A DNA stretch of 21,366 nt from JBBTRN01 sp038065175 (GCA_038065175.1 JBBTRN010000029.1:1-21366), one strand, 5' to 3'. Shown: positions 1 to 7,343, counted from the first letter of the stretch. Program-made: numbers and translations. Notes: generated by a model not told the origin, from the sequence alone.

Positions 1-534
1 CATTTTTTTTAAGGAATCGTCCACGCTTTCCCCTTCTGCTTTGGCGTCTGTGGTAATCGGCTGGCCGGTGGGGGTGAATAAGTGCTTAATTTCCTTTTCC
101 AGTGAACTGTGGTACTTGCCCAAACCAAAATCCAAACTGGATTTAGAAATAAGAAAAGTTTTTATGTTTAGCCCGGTCTTTTTTTTAATAAACTCCCGGG
201 TCTGCAAATCCTCGGGGTCCATCATGGCTAAAAACACGCTTTCTTTGTCTTTGGCAAAGCTAATGACCCTGTGGCGGTGAGCAATGGGCTCTGGCACTAA
301 ATTTAAGACATCCTGCGCGATTTCCTGATTTTTTAAATCAATGGCCGGCACGGCCAAAGCGCCGGATTTTATTTTTAACAACTGGTCTTCGCTTAAAATT
401 TTCTTTTGAACCAAAAAATCTTCCCAGGAAATAGGCCCTTTCACCAGGGATTTTTCTTTTTCTAAAACAGCGATTTTATCGCCGGTTAAAATTTTGTTTT
501 CTTTTAAGGCCTCGTTAAGCTGGTTTGAGTCCAT
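1..534 (-). CDS. pilB: Type IV pilus assembly ATPase PilB/GspE-like, N-terminal part (partial, runs off left edge)
   Basis: An open frame without stops runs from an ATG at 534 to the window edge (178 residues), so it has no stop here. It resembles the N-terminal MshEN/T2SSE_N domain of pilus and type II secretion ATPases. Residues ~40-115 show the family pattern: a segment on starting and choosing the component (SEDQLLK), 'AVPAIDL' near residue 70, then 'PEPIAHRHRVISFAKD', 'LAMMDPEDLQTREFI' and 'TGLNIKTFL'. The C-terminal ATPase core (Walker A/B, Asp and His boxes) would lie outside the window, so catalysis cannot be checked. In the family, this cytoplasmic hexameric ATPase drives extension of type IV pili, which most Patescibacteria keep. 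It starts 32 bp after the HEPN gene with no clear Shine-Dalgarno and may be co-transcribed with it. The domain call is fairly sure; PilB rather than GspE is inferred from lineage. Confidence 0.82.
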   Translation of the reverse strand, partial: MDSNQLNEALKENKILTGDKIAVLEKEKSLVKGPISWEDFLVQKKILSEDQLLKIKSGALAVPAIDLKNQEIAQDVLNLVPEPIAHRHRVISFAKDKESVFLAMMDPEDLQTREFIKKKTGLNIKTFLISKSSLDFGLGKYHSSLEKEIKHLFTPTGQPITTDAKAEGESVDDSLKKM

Positions 535-566
535 ATTTTTATTTTGATTTCTGTAAAATTCCCCGT

Positions 567-953
567 TTAACCCTTTTGGATTTTTGGCATAACAAAACTT
601 TTGACGCGGGACGCGGCGCTGTGGGCGCGCTGCGCATCTGTTCCCGTGAATACGGGATAATCGTCAAAATAACGCGACTTAATATAGTACATATCCAAAT
701 ACGAAGCATCCGGCAGCAAGCTGACAAAAGTTTCGTCTACCTTTGCGCATAGGCCGATTAATTCCGGCAGGTCGTGCACTTTTCGTACATGCTTTTCATT
801 AAATGCCAAAAAACCTTTTAAGCATTTCTCCGCGCACTGGTGAGAATAAAAACACGCCTGATGGAACAAGCTGGCTTTTAGCAAGGTTTCCGCGCTTTTT
901 AGATCATCTTCCGCACCTTTAAGCCAGCTGGCCACGTACTTGGTTATGGTCAT
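567..953 (-). CDS. HEPN domain protein (partner of MNT nucleotidyltransferase)
   Basis: This 128-residue, mostly helical protein has the HEPN signature: 'AEDDLKSAETLL' near residues 14-25, 'FYSHQCAEKCLKGFLAF' at 35-51, 'KVHDLPEL' at 58-65 and 'SRYFDDYP' at 93-100. It overlaps the 3' end of the upstream MNT gene by 35 bp, the usual coupled arrangement of MNT/HEPN modules. In characterised pairs such as HepT/MntA, the HEPN protein is an RNase toxin using an R-x4-6-H motif and the MNT partner silences it by AMPylation. Here no clear R-x4-6-H is seen; R94 is followed by Tyr99 rather than His, and the other Arg/His pairs (R57/H60, R109/H111) have the wrong spacing. It may therefore be a non-nucleolytic HEPN of the AF0298/PF05168 type. 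The fold is confident, the toxin role is not. Confidence 0.85.
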   Translation of the reverse strand: MTITKYVASWLKGAEDDLKSAETLLKASLFHQACFYSHQCAEKCLKGFLAFNEKHVRKVHDLPELIGLCAKVDETFVSLLPDASYLDMYYIKSRYFDDYPVFTGTDAQRAHSAASRVKSFVMPKIQKG

Positions 954-1287
954 AAATTACTTTTCCGTTATTTACAATATCTTCAATGAACAAGTTCCTG
1001 TCATCTTGAATTTTTTGTTTAACTTGATTAGGCGTATATACCAATAAATCGACAGGAAAAGGTCGAGGATATAAAATTCCGCTGATTTTAATCGCTGCTT
1101 CCCAAGTATTTTCCGTGTCCTTAACAATGAACAAATCTACATCGCTGTCAGTCCCCGGATTCCCCCACGCGTAAGAGCCAAAAAGGATAATCTTTTCCGG
1201 CTTAAATTCCCGGGCGATTTTATCCGCGACTGCCTGGATTTTTGCCTGCATTTCAGATGAATTGATGTTTTTGGCTGTTGTACTCAT
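919..1287 (-). CDS. MNT-type minimal nucleotidyltransferase (antitoxin-like)
   Basis: The protein has 122 residues from the ATG at 1287. An upstream in-frame Met at 1389 is rejected because its extension crosses a terminator hairpin. It has the pol-beta nucleotidyltransferase core: 'KIILFGSYAWG' then 'DSDVDLFIV', giving GSx10DxD with G37, S38, D49 and D51. A likely third metal ligand is D80 in 'PVDLLVY'. MNT proteins of this size pair with HEPN proteins, and MntA of the MntA/HepT system AMPylates its toxin. It lies immediately upstream of, and overlaps, the HEPN gene, so the two are probably translationally coupled. A TATAAT box ends 6 nt before the ATG, which predicts a leaderless mRNA. All catalytic residues are present, so activity is likely; the substrate is unknown. 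Confidence 0.88.
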   Translation of the reverse strand: MSTTAKNINSSEMQAKIQAVADKIAREFKPEKIILFGSYAWGNPGTDSDVDLFIVKDTENTWEAAIKISGILYPRPFPVDLLVYTPNQVKQKIQDDRNLFIEDIVNNGKVIYDHNQVRGQLA

Positions 1288-1293
1288 GAAAAA

Positions 1294-1302
1294 ATTATAA
1301 CA
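1294..1302 (-). promoter_or_regulatory. Extended -10 promoter of the MNT/HEPN pair
   Basis: On the minus strand the sequence reads TGTTATAAT, an extended -10 (TGn plus consensus TATAAT), 6 nt before the MNT ATG. The -35 position (about 1317-1322) reads TTTCTT and is poor. With this spacing the first transcribed base would be the A of the ATG, so the transcript is predicted to be leaderless. The promoter sits directly after the upstream terminator. Confidence 0.6.
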
Positions 1303-1310
1303 TAAAAATT

Positions 1311-1346
1311 GATAAAAAGAAAACCCGACCAAAGACTGGTCGGGTT
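1311..1346 (-). terminator. Rho-independent terminator of the small gene at 1382-1606
   Basis: A perfect 9-bp stem (AACCCGACC / GGTCGGGTT, 1322-1330 with 1338-1346) with a 7-nt loop is followed on the minus strand by a T-rich run, TTTTCTTTTT. It lies 35 nt past the stop codon of the small gene and separates that unit from the MNT/HEPN promoter. Confidence 0.85.
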
Positions 1347-1381
1347 GCTTGTCTAAGCATGCCGGGCAAGCTCGGATTAGC

Positions 1382-1606
1382 TCATTCACGAAGCTCCACC
1401 ATCACCCGTACTGGGGAGTCCTTTACCAATAGGAGCATTAGCAGATATCCCGGGTTAATTTTAAAGTCAACCCCAGTGGCGATGATGCCCATGAATTCCC
1501 GCCATTCCATCCGCGCTTCACCGGTCTGTTTTTGCTCCGCCTGCAGCATAAGCACAGTCTCTTGCCGAAGTTGTTCAGCCACGCTTCCAGTTTTCGACCG
1601 AGTCAT
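1382..1606 (-). CDS. Small hypothetical protein (74 aa) with its own transcription unit
   Basis: I do not recognise this protein. It is supported as a gene by its signals rather than by homology: AAAGGAG lies 10 nt before the ATG, a good -35/-10 pair lies upstream, and a strong terminator lies downstream. The N-terminal half (to about residue 40) is charged and Gln/Glu-rich and probably helical ('AEQLRQETVLMLQAEQKQ'). The C-terminal part has alternating hydrophobic stretches ('MGIIATGVDF', 'YLLMLLLVKD', 'VRVMVELRE') that suggest beta strands. There is no signal peptide, and the LLMLLLV stretch is too short for a membrane helix. It sits between the helicase-methyltransferase gene and the MNT/HEPN pair, but its promoter makes it independent of both. 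It could be a small regulator or partner; that is a guess. Confidence 0.62.
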   Translation of the reverse strand: MTRSKTGSVAEQLRQETVLMLQAEQKQTGEARMEWREFMGIIATGVDFKINPGYLLMLLLVKDSPVRVMVELRE

Positions 1607-1616
1607 AATTTTACCG

Positions 1617-1623
1617 CTCCTTT
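1617..1623 (-). promoter_or_regulatory. Strong Shine-Dalgarno for the 74-aa gene
   Basis: AAAGGAG on the minus strand, 10 nt before the ATG at 1606. It stands out because most genes in this window lack a recognisable Shine-Dalgarno sequence. Confidence 0.75.
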
Positions 1624-1642
1624 CACATTGTAGTGTTCGAGA

Positions 1643-1671
1643 AATATATCATAGCCAGCTATATTTGTCTA
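1643..1671 (-). promoter_or_regulatory. Sigma-70-type promoter of the 74-aa gene
   Basis: On the minus strand TAGACA (1666-1671) is followed after exactly 17 bp by TATATT (1643-1648). Transcription would begin near 1636, giving a leader of about 30 nt that contains the Shine-Dalgarno. The promoter lies in the 80-bp gap after the stop of the large helicase gene. Confidence 0.65.
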
Positions 1672-1686
1672 AATTGAGTAAAGTAA

Positions 1687-4600
1687 CTATTTTATTAAAA
1701 CCACGCCTTTAACGGCTTCCATATTTTTATACAAGACATAACGGTTATGCAGTTTTATTCTGCAAAATTTATGTTGACGCAGTACGTCAGTTGGGATATT
1801 TTTCAGGTCTTCATAAGTACTTTTCAACCAATCTGCTAAATTAATAATAGTTCTTTCTTCCTTCATAGCTATTTTATCTTCTTCGTTCAAATCTAAATTC
1901 AACTCTTTTTCGCCAAGCTGGACTTCAGTTAGAATACGGCGAGTATCTCTAATTGATCTTCTCTTGCCTCCTACTGCAAGCTTTAAACCATTCGCCAAAG
2001 CCTTTTCTGCGCTAATGAGTTCAGTCAATGTTTCTAAATCCGAATTTTCTTTTTTTACTAGACAATAAACCTGGGCTTCAAAATTTTCTGCACTGGCCGG
2101 TCCTGTAAATTGAGGATCAATTTCAAAACCTGCCAAGATTAAAAAATCCTCAAACGCCTTGGAATCTTTCAAATAAGCGCCGTGCTGAAAAATCACTATT
2201 GCGCGCCCACCTGGTTTTAAAACTCTATTGAGCTCGCAAAGTGCATTTACTCTTTCAAAATCCTTATGACTCGGTCTAAAACTGGTGTAATGCAAAGCCA
2301 GAGCCAGATTAGCCACATCCACACTGCCACTGGCAACAGGGAGTTTTGTAATACCGGCCACCATAGCCTTGCCCACACCGATTTTTTTCTTATGCTCTGC
2401 ATTCTCTTCGATTTGAACCAAAAAATGTGCTGGATTAATATCCAAGCTAATTACCTTAGATTGCATGTCTTTTTCTGCTCTGCTTTTAAGCATCTCGGGG
2501 CCTGAAGCTAAATCTAAAATTACATTTTTAGTACCTGGCAAAAGTTTGATGATATTGGCGCTTAACCTACCCACATTGCTTTGATAGCTCCTAACACCTA
2601 AGGTTTCGTAATTGCCTGCATATCTATCGCCATGTTTAGCTAAAAATTCGGAAAACTTTGCTTCCCCGATATTTTTGACCGATCTGAACATTGCCATTAA
2701 ATTTTGAAAGCTATTCAAATAATAGGCCGCCAATTTGGAGTCAACTTCTAAATCTTCTTCTTCTTTCTCAACACTCGATAATAACCTCTTTTCAAGCTCC
2801 GTTAACTCAATGCCTAACAACAATTTCTTTATTGCTTTATCTTTCATTCTTATGTGATGATAAATACCTTCTTCGATAGAACCAGCTAAAATAATGGTAT
2901 CTGAATGAAGATCATTCGCCAAACCCGGCCTAAAACTTCTGCCTAACTGCTGAGCTTTTTCTTCTTTTGACCATGGTTCGTTATAAAAAATTACGGCTTG
3001 GGCGCCAGATAAATTTATGCCTACATCTGCAGTGTCACCGCTTAAAAATAAAATATTCGGCATTTGAGCGCTATTAAATTCCCTTTGAATGCTGTCTCGG
3101 CGCTTCTGGAGTGTCTCACCATCAATAATCTGATAATTAACTCCCCTTGGCAATTTTATTTGCCCAATAACACTATTGTTGCCACGGGTTACTCCTTCAG
3201 TGAAACCATTAAAAATAACGATGATTTTATTCCGCCCTGTCTGTAAATACTCAAGAAGGATGTTTTCCAAAGCTTGAATCTTAACCGGTCTTTGCTCCGG
3301 CGGTGGTTGTAACTCTAATATGGATGGATTCAGAGCAAGCTGCCTCAACAACGTTATTTTCGCGAAGGGATGCATCTCATCGTCTTGCTGAATCGCGTCA
3401 TAAACCTCTTTCTCCCACCGATTTAGTTCCACAAATCGATCCTGTTCGATAAGGGAAGGCATTTTAACAACTTCTTCAAGGGTTTTTCTTTGCATTCGCG
3501 GCACAAGCAAAGCCCTTAAGTCCGTAATATCGCCGTTGATTAGCTGCTTTACAATCGAACTGACTTCGTCGCCCTGAAAACGCCTAGGATAAAGCAATTT
3601 CAAAACACCGGCAATATCACTCACTTTATTCGGTGCGGGAGTACCGGAAAGCAGAACCATGTAATGGTTTTCGCTTTCAAAATTTTTTGCCAAATCATGT
3701 AAAATACCCGATCTTATCCCTAAAGCACTTTTTAGTTTATGAACCTCATCAACTATAAGCATATCTGCGTCTAAAGCCTTAAGCCCCTCGGCGTACTCCT
3801 CTTTTAATTTTTCTTGGGAAATAATGATATAATCCGCTTGTTTAGCATCGTTGCTAGTTAAATCTTCAACTGATTCTATTACACAAACCCTAGGAGGCTG
3901 GTTGTCGACAAAATACCCGCCTTCGGACTGCACGGATAAATATTGCTGCCAGGTTGGAATGACATTTGCTGGCACAATAATTAATGCCTGGCGCAGTTTA
4001 AGAAACTCTTTCGCCGCAATTGCCGAAGCCGACTTGCCGACACCCATCCTGTCGGCAATTAACAGCCTATGTTTTTCTTTTATTTCTAAGACATTAATAA
4101 GCTGGGCAGTATCAGGAAAATCTCTGCCTTCAACGATTTTTTTTATCATGTTCTCTGGGTGTTTCCAATTCCCGAACACCTCTCTAAAATATTCAGCAAC
4201 TTTCACAATAATATCTAAAAATATTGCTTCTGCGTCAGGAGGAATATTTCCCCCTATTTCTAACATAAAATCTTCCAGAATGTCTGGAGCGGTTTGAGGG
4301 TTAGCCTTATGTTTAGACAAGTAAGAAGAGCAGGCTTGAACCAAGCAGGTATAAAGCCCTTCTTGCAAATTCGGATTTTCTAAAAACCGTCCTTCAATTA
4401 ATTTAATATTATCCGGAACAAACGGGAGAGAATCAACCAAAACATAACCTAAATAATCCCCTATCATACCATTAATAAATTCTTCCTTTAAAGTTTTATA
4501 ATTAGGATTATGGGCATACAAAATATCCGCCGCTCCATGTGAGCCGAAAATGGAAATCCAAACTTTAAACTGTGCTAAAAGTACCGGGGTATTTGCGATA

Positions 4601-6174
4601 TTTTTTACCTCTTTTCGCAATTCTTCTTCAAGCCTCTCTTCTTGTTTTTTTTCTTCAGCTTTAACTAAAACTTCTGCTTTTGCTTCTTCAACACTCCTGC
4701 CATCCGCTAGAAGATCAAGTAATCGTAAATGCGATTTCGTATTATGAGGTTTTAATCCACAATATACTGCAACGCGATTTATTACATTACTCCATTTATC
4801 TACATAGTCATTATCATGGAATTTAAGCTCAATATTGCGAAATCTGCTATCCAAAGACAACGAAATATCCTCATATTTTAAAGCATTAGAGTTATTTCTC
4901 TTATTATTCTCTGCCAACAGCGCAGTTCTAAGTTCAGCTCTGTCTTGTATATTTTGTGCAGTAAAAAGCTCTACGCCCAACCTTGCTTTTTGTACTTTCA
5001 ACCTTCTTTCTTTATCTCTTTCATTTTGTGATAGTGCTACCACCCTTGCTTCTTTAACACTTATACCCTCAGCAAGAAGATCTAAAAAATATAAAATTAT
5101 TTTATACGAATTTATTCTTAGCTTATAATGATGACTAATGCGTGATAACAAAGAATTCAAATTATCACAATAATCTTTATTTTTAATATTAATTTTGAAA
5201 GCTCTCTTTCGGGATCTACTACTAACTAACATGTCAGCATATTTCATCGCATGTTTTTTATTGCTCTTATTATATTCTTGTACTATTGCACTTCTGCACA
5301 CCTCCCTAACAGCAAGGTTTTTATCCGAAAAAAGTTCCAGCTCCACAGGTAACACTTGATCTCCATACTCATTCGTGCGTTTTTTTTTATCCACATCCCT
5401 AGCTAAACTTAAGGTATTAGCCCGCGCTTCCTCTAAGCTTTTACCATCAGCAAGAAAATCTAAAAACTGTAATATAATCTTTGGCGAATGAGTACTGAAT
5501 TTATTTCGAGTTTTGATTCTTTGTAAAATTGCCGCAAATGAATCTGAATACTCCTTGTCTCCAATGGTAATTTTGAATTTATCTAATAAGCTTTTATTTG
5601 AGAGTACGTTAGCGTATTTAACAATCGCACTATTATTTCTTGAATTATAATTAACCAATAATGCCGCCCTTAGCTTGGATATTTCCTCAATCTTATCGGA
5701 AGAAAACATTTCCGGAATAAGGGCCTGCTCTTTTTGTACGTGCCTGTCTCTTTTTTCTAAATCATATCGGGACAATGCTTCAATCCGTGCATATTCCAAA
5801 CTCTTACCATCCGCAATCATGTCAAGAAAGTAAAACATACTTTTACTTCTCAAATTGAGTTGAAGAGCCCTGCTTACTCGCCCAGAAAATCCAGACCAAG
5901 AATCCTCATATTCCTTACCATAAAAAACTATTTTAAATCTTGAATCTATGATGCGAAGATTAATTTCTTGAAACTTTCGTATGTTTTGTTTATTTTTTAA
6001 ATTATACTCAGCAAGCAAAACACTCCGCAGCTCTGTGGCCTGCGGACCAGTAAACATTTCTGCGGGCAAACGATTCCCCTTTGGTTTCTCCTTCTCCTTA
6101 GGTCGTTCTTGTGATTCTTGCTCCTTCGGTTCTTCGGAAACATCCATATTTTCGCCTGGATTTTTTTTCATCAT
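1687..6174 (-). CDS. SNF2-family helicase fused to class I SAM methyltransferase, with four N-terminal repeats
   Basis: This is a 1495-residue fusion. Residues 1-35 are charged, low-complexity linker. Residues ~37-510 are four tandem copies of an unrecognised ~120-residue repeat. Residues ~510-690 are a helical region. The SNF2 core follows: Walker A 'DRMGVGKS' (K714), motif II 'DEVH' (809-812), motif III 'SGTP' (843-846), and in the second RecA lobe 'SGDTADVGINLSGA' near 1045-1058 and 'QQLGRSFRPG' (1075-1084). A class I methyltransferase domain follows at ~1205-1375, with 'DLASGPE' (1221-1227), an acidic end of strand 2 'LDIN' (D1245) and 'RVLKPGGRAIVIF' (1317-1329). A tail of ~120 residues ends the protein. 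There is no NPPY/DPPY motif, so an amino-type DNA methylase is not indicated. Helicase plus methyltransferase recalls DISARM-like defence or nucleic-acid repair, but no nuclease or other known partner is adjacent. The two successive ATGs (6174, 6171) follow a TATAAT promoter and lack a Shine-Dalgarno. Confidence 0.88.
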   Translation of the reverse strand: MMKKNPGENMDVSEEPKEQESQERPKEKEKPKGNRLPAEMFTGPQATELRSVLLAEYNLKNKQNIRKFQEINLRIIDSRFKIVFYGKEYEDSWSGFSGRVSRALQLNLRSKSMFYFLDMIADGKSLEYARIEALSRYDLEKRDRHVQKEQALIPEMFSSDKIEEISKLRAALLVNYNSRNNSAIVKYANVLSNKSLLDKFKITIGDKEYSDSFAAILQRIKTRNKFSTHSPKIILQFLDFLADGKSLEEARANTLSLARDVDKKKRTNEYGDQVLPVELELFSDKNLAVREVCRSAIVQEYNKSNKKHAMKYADMLVSSRSRKRAFKINIKNKDYCDNLNSLLSRISHHYKLRINSYKIILYFLDLLAEGISVKEARVVALSQNERDKERRLKVQKARLGVELFTAQNIQDRAELRTALLAENNKRNNSNALKYEDISLSLDSRFRNIELKFHDNDYVDKWSNVINRVAVYCGLKPHNTKSHLRLLDLLADGRSVEEAKAEVLVKAEEKKQEERLEEELRKEVKNIANTPVLLAQFKVWISIFGSHGAADILYAHNPNYKTLKEEFINGMIGDYLGYVLVDSLPFVPDNIKLIEGRFLENPNLQEGLYTCLVQACSSYLSKHKANPQTAPDILEDFMLEIGGNIPPDAEAIFLDIIVKVAEYFREVFGNWKHPENMIKKIVEGRDFPDTAQLINVLEIKEKHRLLIADRMGVGKSASAIAAKEFLKLRQALIIVPANVIPTWQQYLSVQSEGGYFVDNQPPRVCVIESVEDLTSNDAKQADYIIISQEKLKEEYAEGLKALDADMLIVDEVHKLKSALGIRSGILHDLAKNFESENHYMVLLSGTPAPNKVSDIAGVLKLLYPRRFQGDEVSSIVKQLINGDITDLRALLVPRMQRKTLEEVVKMPSLIEQDRFVELNRWEKEVYDAIQQDDEMHPFAKITLLRQLALNPSILELQPPPEQRPVKIQALENILLEYLQTGRNKIIVIFNGFTEGVTRGNNSVIGQIKLPRGVNYQIIDGETLQKRRDSIQREFNSAQMPNILFLSGDTADVGINLSGAQAVIFYNEPWSKEEKAQQLGRSFRPGLANDLHSDTIILAGSIEEGIYHHIRMKDKAIKKLLLGIELTELEKRLLSSVEKEEEDLEVDSKLAAYYLNSFQNLMAMFRSVKNIGEAKFSEFLAKHGDRYAGNYETLGVRSYQSNVGRLSANIIKLLPGTKNVILDLASGPEMLKSRAEKDMQSKVISLDINPAHFLVQIEENAEHKKKIGVGKAMVAGITKLPVASGSVDVANLALALHYTSFRPSHKDFERVNALCELNRVLKPGGRAIVIFQHGAYLKDSKAFEDFLILAGFEIDPQFTGPASAENFEAQVYCLVKKENSDLETLTELISAEKALANGLKLAVGGKRRSIRDTRRILTEVQLGEKELNLDLNEEDKIAMKEERTIINLADWLKSTYEDLKNIPTDVLRQHKFCRIKLHNRYVLYKNMEAVKGVVLIK
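4645..6069 (-). repeat. Four tandem ~120-residue protein repeats in the helicase-methyltransferase
   Basis: Within the coding region, residues ~36-152, 153-275, 276-397 and 398-510 align. Each starts with (E)(L/M)F, then an Arg and an 'ALL.E/N(Y/N)N..N' helix, 'K(F/Y)' about 10 residues on, a basic stretch leading to 'F/I-K-I', '(E/D)Y.D', a single 'R' in a helix, and ends 'FLD.(L/I)A(D/E)G.S.E.AR...L', followed by a charged linker. The copies are diverged at the DNA level, so the duplication is old. I do not recognise the family; a nucleic-acid or protein-binding array is an inference. Confidence 0.8.
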
Positions 6175-6203
6175 TAGATCGATAATAATTTAGGGTCAAT
6201 ACT

Positions 6204-6209
6204 ATTATA
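6204..6209 (-). promoter_or_regulatory. -10 box upstream of the helicase-methyltransferase gene
   Basis: A consensus TATAAT on the minus strand ends 29 nt before the first ATG (6174). The -35 region is T-rich and poor (near 6227-6232). It lies just after the terminator of the upstream operon, so the large gene is probably its own transcription unit. Confidence 0.5.
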
Positions 6210-6243
6210 GCATCTAATAATTGCCGACAAAAAAGGCTCATAT

Positions 6244-6281
6244 AAAACTAAAAAGCGGCTCAATCCGGGCGGATTGAGCCG
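6244..6281 (-). terminator. Rho-independent terminator closing the polysaccharide/ORF6N/winged-helix operon
   Basis: A perfect 11-bp stem, CGGCTCAATCC (6256-6266) with GGATTGAGCCG (6271-6281), has a 4-nt loop and is followed on the minus strand by CTTTTTAGTTTTAT. It lies 25 nt past the stop of the winged-helix gene. This is the strongest terminator in the window. Confidence 0.9.
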
Positions 6282-6306
6282 ATTGTGATAAGCTATAAGC
6301 CAATTC

Positions 6307-6777
6307 CTACAAAGGCGTATATTTGCGCGCTTTGGTCTTGCCCACGGGCATTAACTTGGCTTGTTTGGCAAGTTTGGATAGGTAGCGCGTGGCTGTGGCG
6401 TCGGAAACATAAACCAGCATTTGAACCTGGTCGTTAGTAATGCTCCCCTTTTTACGCGCGTAGTCCAAAATTTTATTTAGCCGCTTTTCAGTGCGGCCGA
6501 AAAGTTTTTCTTTAAGTTTAGTAAACAGATGGCTCAAAGAAGCTGGCGCTGTTTGGACAGCCGGTGATGTCGCCTCAAATGCTTGAGGCAAGGGCAAAGG
6601 CGCGGAAGACGCGGGTGTAGCGACCGATGATGGAATAGGGGGCGCGGGTTCTTCCGGCACAGCTTCGGCCGGCGCTGAACCAGGCGCCAATGGCTCTGCT
6701 GGTTCCAGAACGGCATCGGTTGCCTGGGTAGGCGCGCCGGCCGGCGGTAGAATTTGGCTGTTATCTTCTTCGGGCAT
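6307..6777 (-). CDS. Pro/Ala-rich protein with C-terminal winged-helix domain
   Basis: This 156-residue protein has two parts. Residues 1-~85 are a Pro/Ala/Ser/Glu-rich linker with no predicted fold. Residues ~95-156 are helical and then basic, with the layout of a small winged-helix DNA-binding domain: 'RLNKILDYARKKGSITN' (helix 1 and turn), 'DQVQMLVYVSDATATRYLSKLAKQAKL' (helix-turn-helix with recognition helix), then a 'PVGKTKARKYTPL' wing. It lies 8 bp after the ORF6N gene and is the last gene before the terminator. It has no membrane segment or signal peptide. The role is unknown; a DNA-binding regulator tethered by a flexible arm is an inference. Confidence 0.72.
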   Translation of the reverse strand: MPEEDNSQILPPAGAPTQATDAVLEPAEPLAPGSAPAEAVPEEPAPPIPSSVATPASSAPLPLPQAFEATSPAVQTAPASLSHLFTKLKEKLFGRTEKRLNKILDYARKKGSITNDQVQMLVYVSDATATRYLSKLAKQAKLMPVGKTKARKYTPL

Positions 6778-6785
6778 AAAATTAC

Positions 6786-7343
6786 TTACATTTTAAAACC
6801 AATAGCATTCGTACGCGTCGGGTTTTTTATTCTTTGGATATCTTTGACTACGGCCACTAGTACGCTCGTGTGCTCTTTCTGCGTTAATTCGAGCTTATTA
6901 ACCCTTGCTGCCAAATCTTTATTAGTAGCCAACATCTCTCTAAGCTTAACGAACGCGCGGATGATCAAAATATTCATCTGCACTGCGCGCCTGCTCCGCA
7001 AAACCGAAGACAACATCGCTACGCCGTGTTCTGTAAATGCGTAAGAAAGATAACGACGCCCGCCATAACTTGAGGTCGCAATTTGCGACCTCAAGTTTAA
7101 AATTCCAAATTGAAATCTCAAATTATTAAACTCGCGTTCATTTAGTTGAAACATAAAATCCTTTGGAAATCTGTCCGCATTACGTTTTACAGCTTCATTC
7201 AGGCGTTTTGTTGAAACTTGATAAATCTCTGCCAAATCGTTATCCAGCATTACCTTCTGTCCGCGGATTAAATAAATCCTCCGTTCTATGAATTCAATCG
7301 GGATCGGTAAAGAATTAATGTGGGTAGTTTTTGATTTTCGCAT
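6786..7343 (-). CDS. ORF6N domain DNA-binding protein
   Basis: This is 185 residues from the ATG at 7343. A longer frame starting with TTG at 7427 is rejected because its extra residues (PPPLKLPP..., RRTGW) are translated from intergenic repeat sequence. Near the N-terminus 'IPIEFIERRIYLIRGQKVMLDNDLAEIYQVSTKRLNEAVKRN' and 'RFPKDFMFQLNEREFNNLRFQF' are classic ORF6N features. 'SSYGGRRYLSYAFTEHGVAMLSSVLRS' and 'AVQMNILIIRAFVKLREML' follow, then a short coiled-coil tail. ORF6N is a phage-derived DNA-binding domain related to KilA-N and is common in mobile or accessory regions. It lies downstream of the sugar transferase and upstream of the winged-helix gene, probably co-transcribed. The regulatory target is unknown. 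Confidence 0.88.
   Translation of the reverse strand: MRKSKTTHINSLPIPIEFIERRIYLIRGQKVMLDNDLAEIYQVSTKRLNEAVKRNADRFPKDFMFQLNEREFNNLRFQFGILNLRSQIATSSYGGRRYLSYAFTEHGVAMLSSVLRSRRAVQMNILIIRAFVKLREMLATNKDLAARVNKLELTQKEHTSVLVAVVKDIQRIKNPTRTNAIGFKM

Noticed and set aside
919..1389. Longer MNT frame starting at 1389
   Set aside because: The extra 34 residues cross the terminator hairpin and the -10 box; the ATG at 1287 fits the family start.
1359..1712. 117-aa plus-strand frame
   Set aside because: It covers the small minus-strand gene and its promoter/SD; no plus-strand signals or domain.
1604..2287. Near-identical 18/19-base match of ATGACTCGGTC.AAAACTGG at 1606 (minus) and 2266 (plus)
   Set aside because: It lies in two unrelated coding contexts, with no further shared sequence; probably chance.
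3851..4297. 148-aa plus-strand frame inside the helicase gene
   Set aside because: It lies opposite a well-supported coding region with conserved motifs, and reads as a shadow frame.
1687..6174. Calling the methyltransferase part a DNA adenine or cytosine methylase
   Set aside because: No NPPY/DPPY or PCQ motif is present; the domain resembles general Methyltransf_11-type enzymes.
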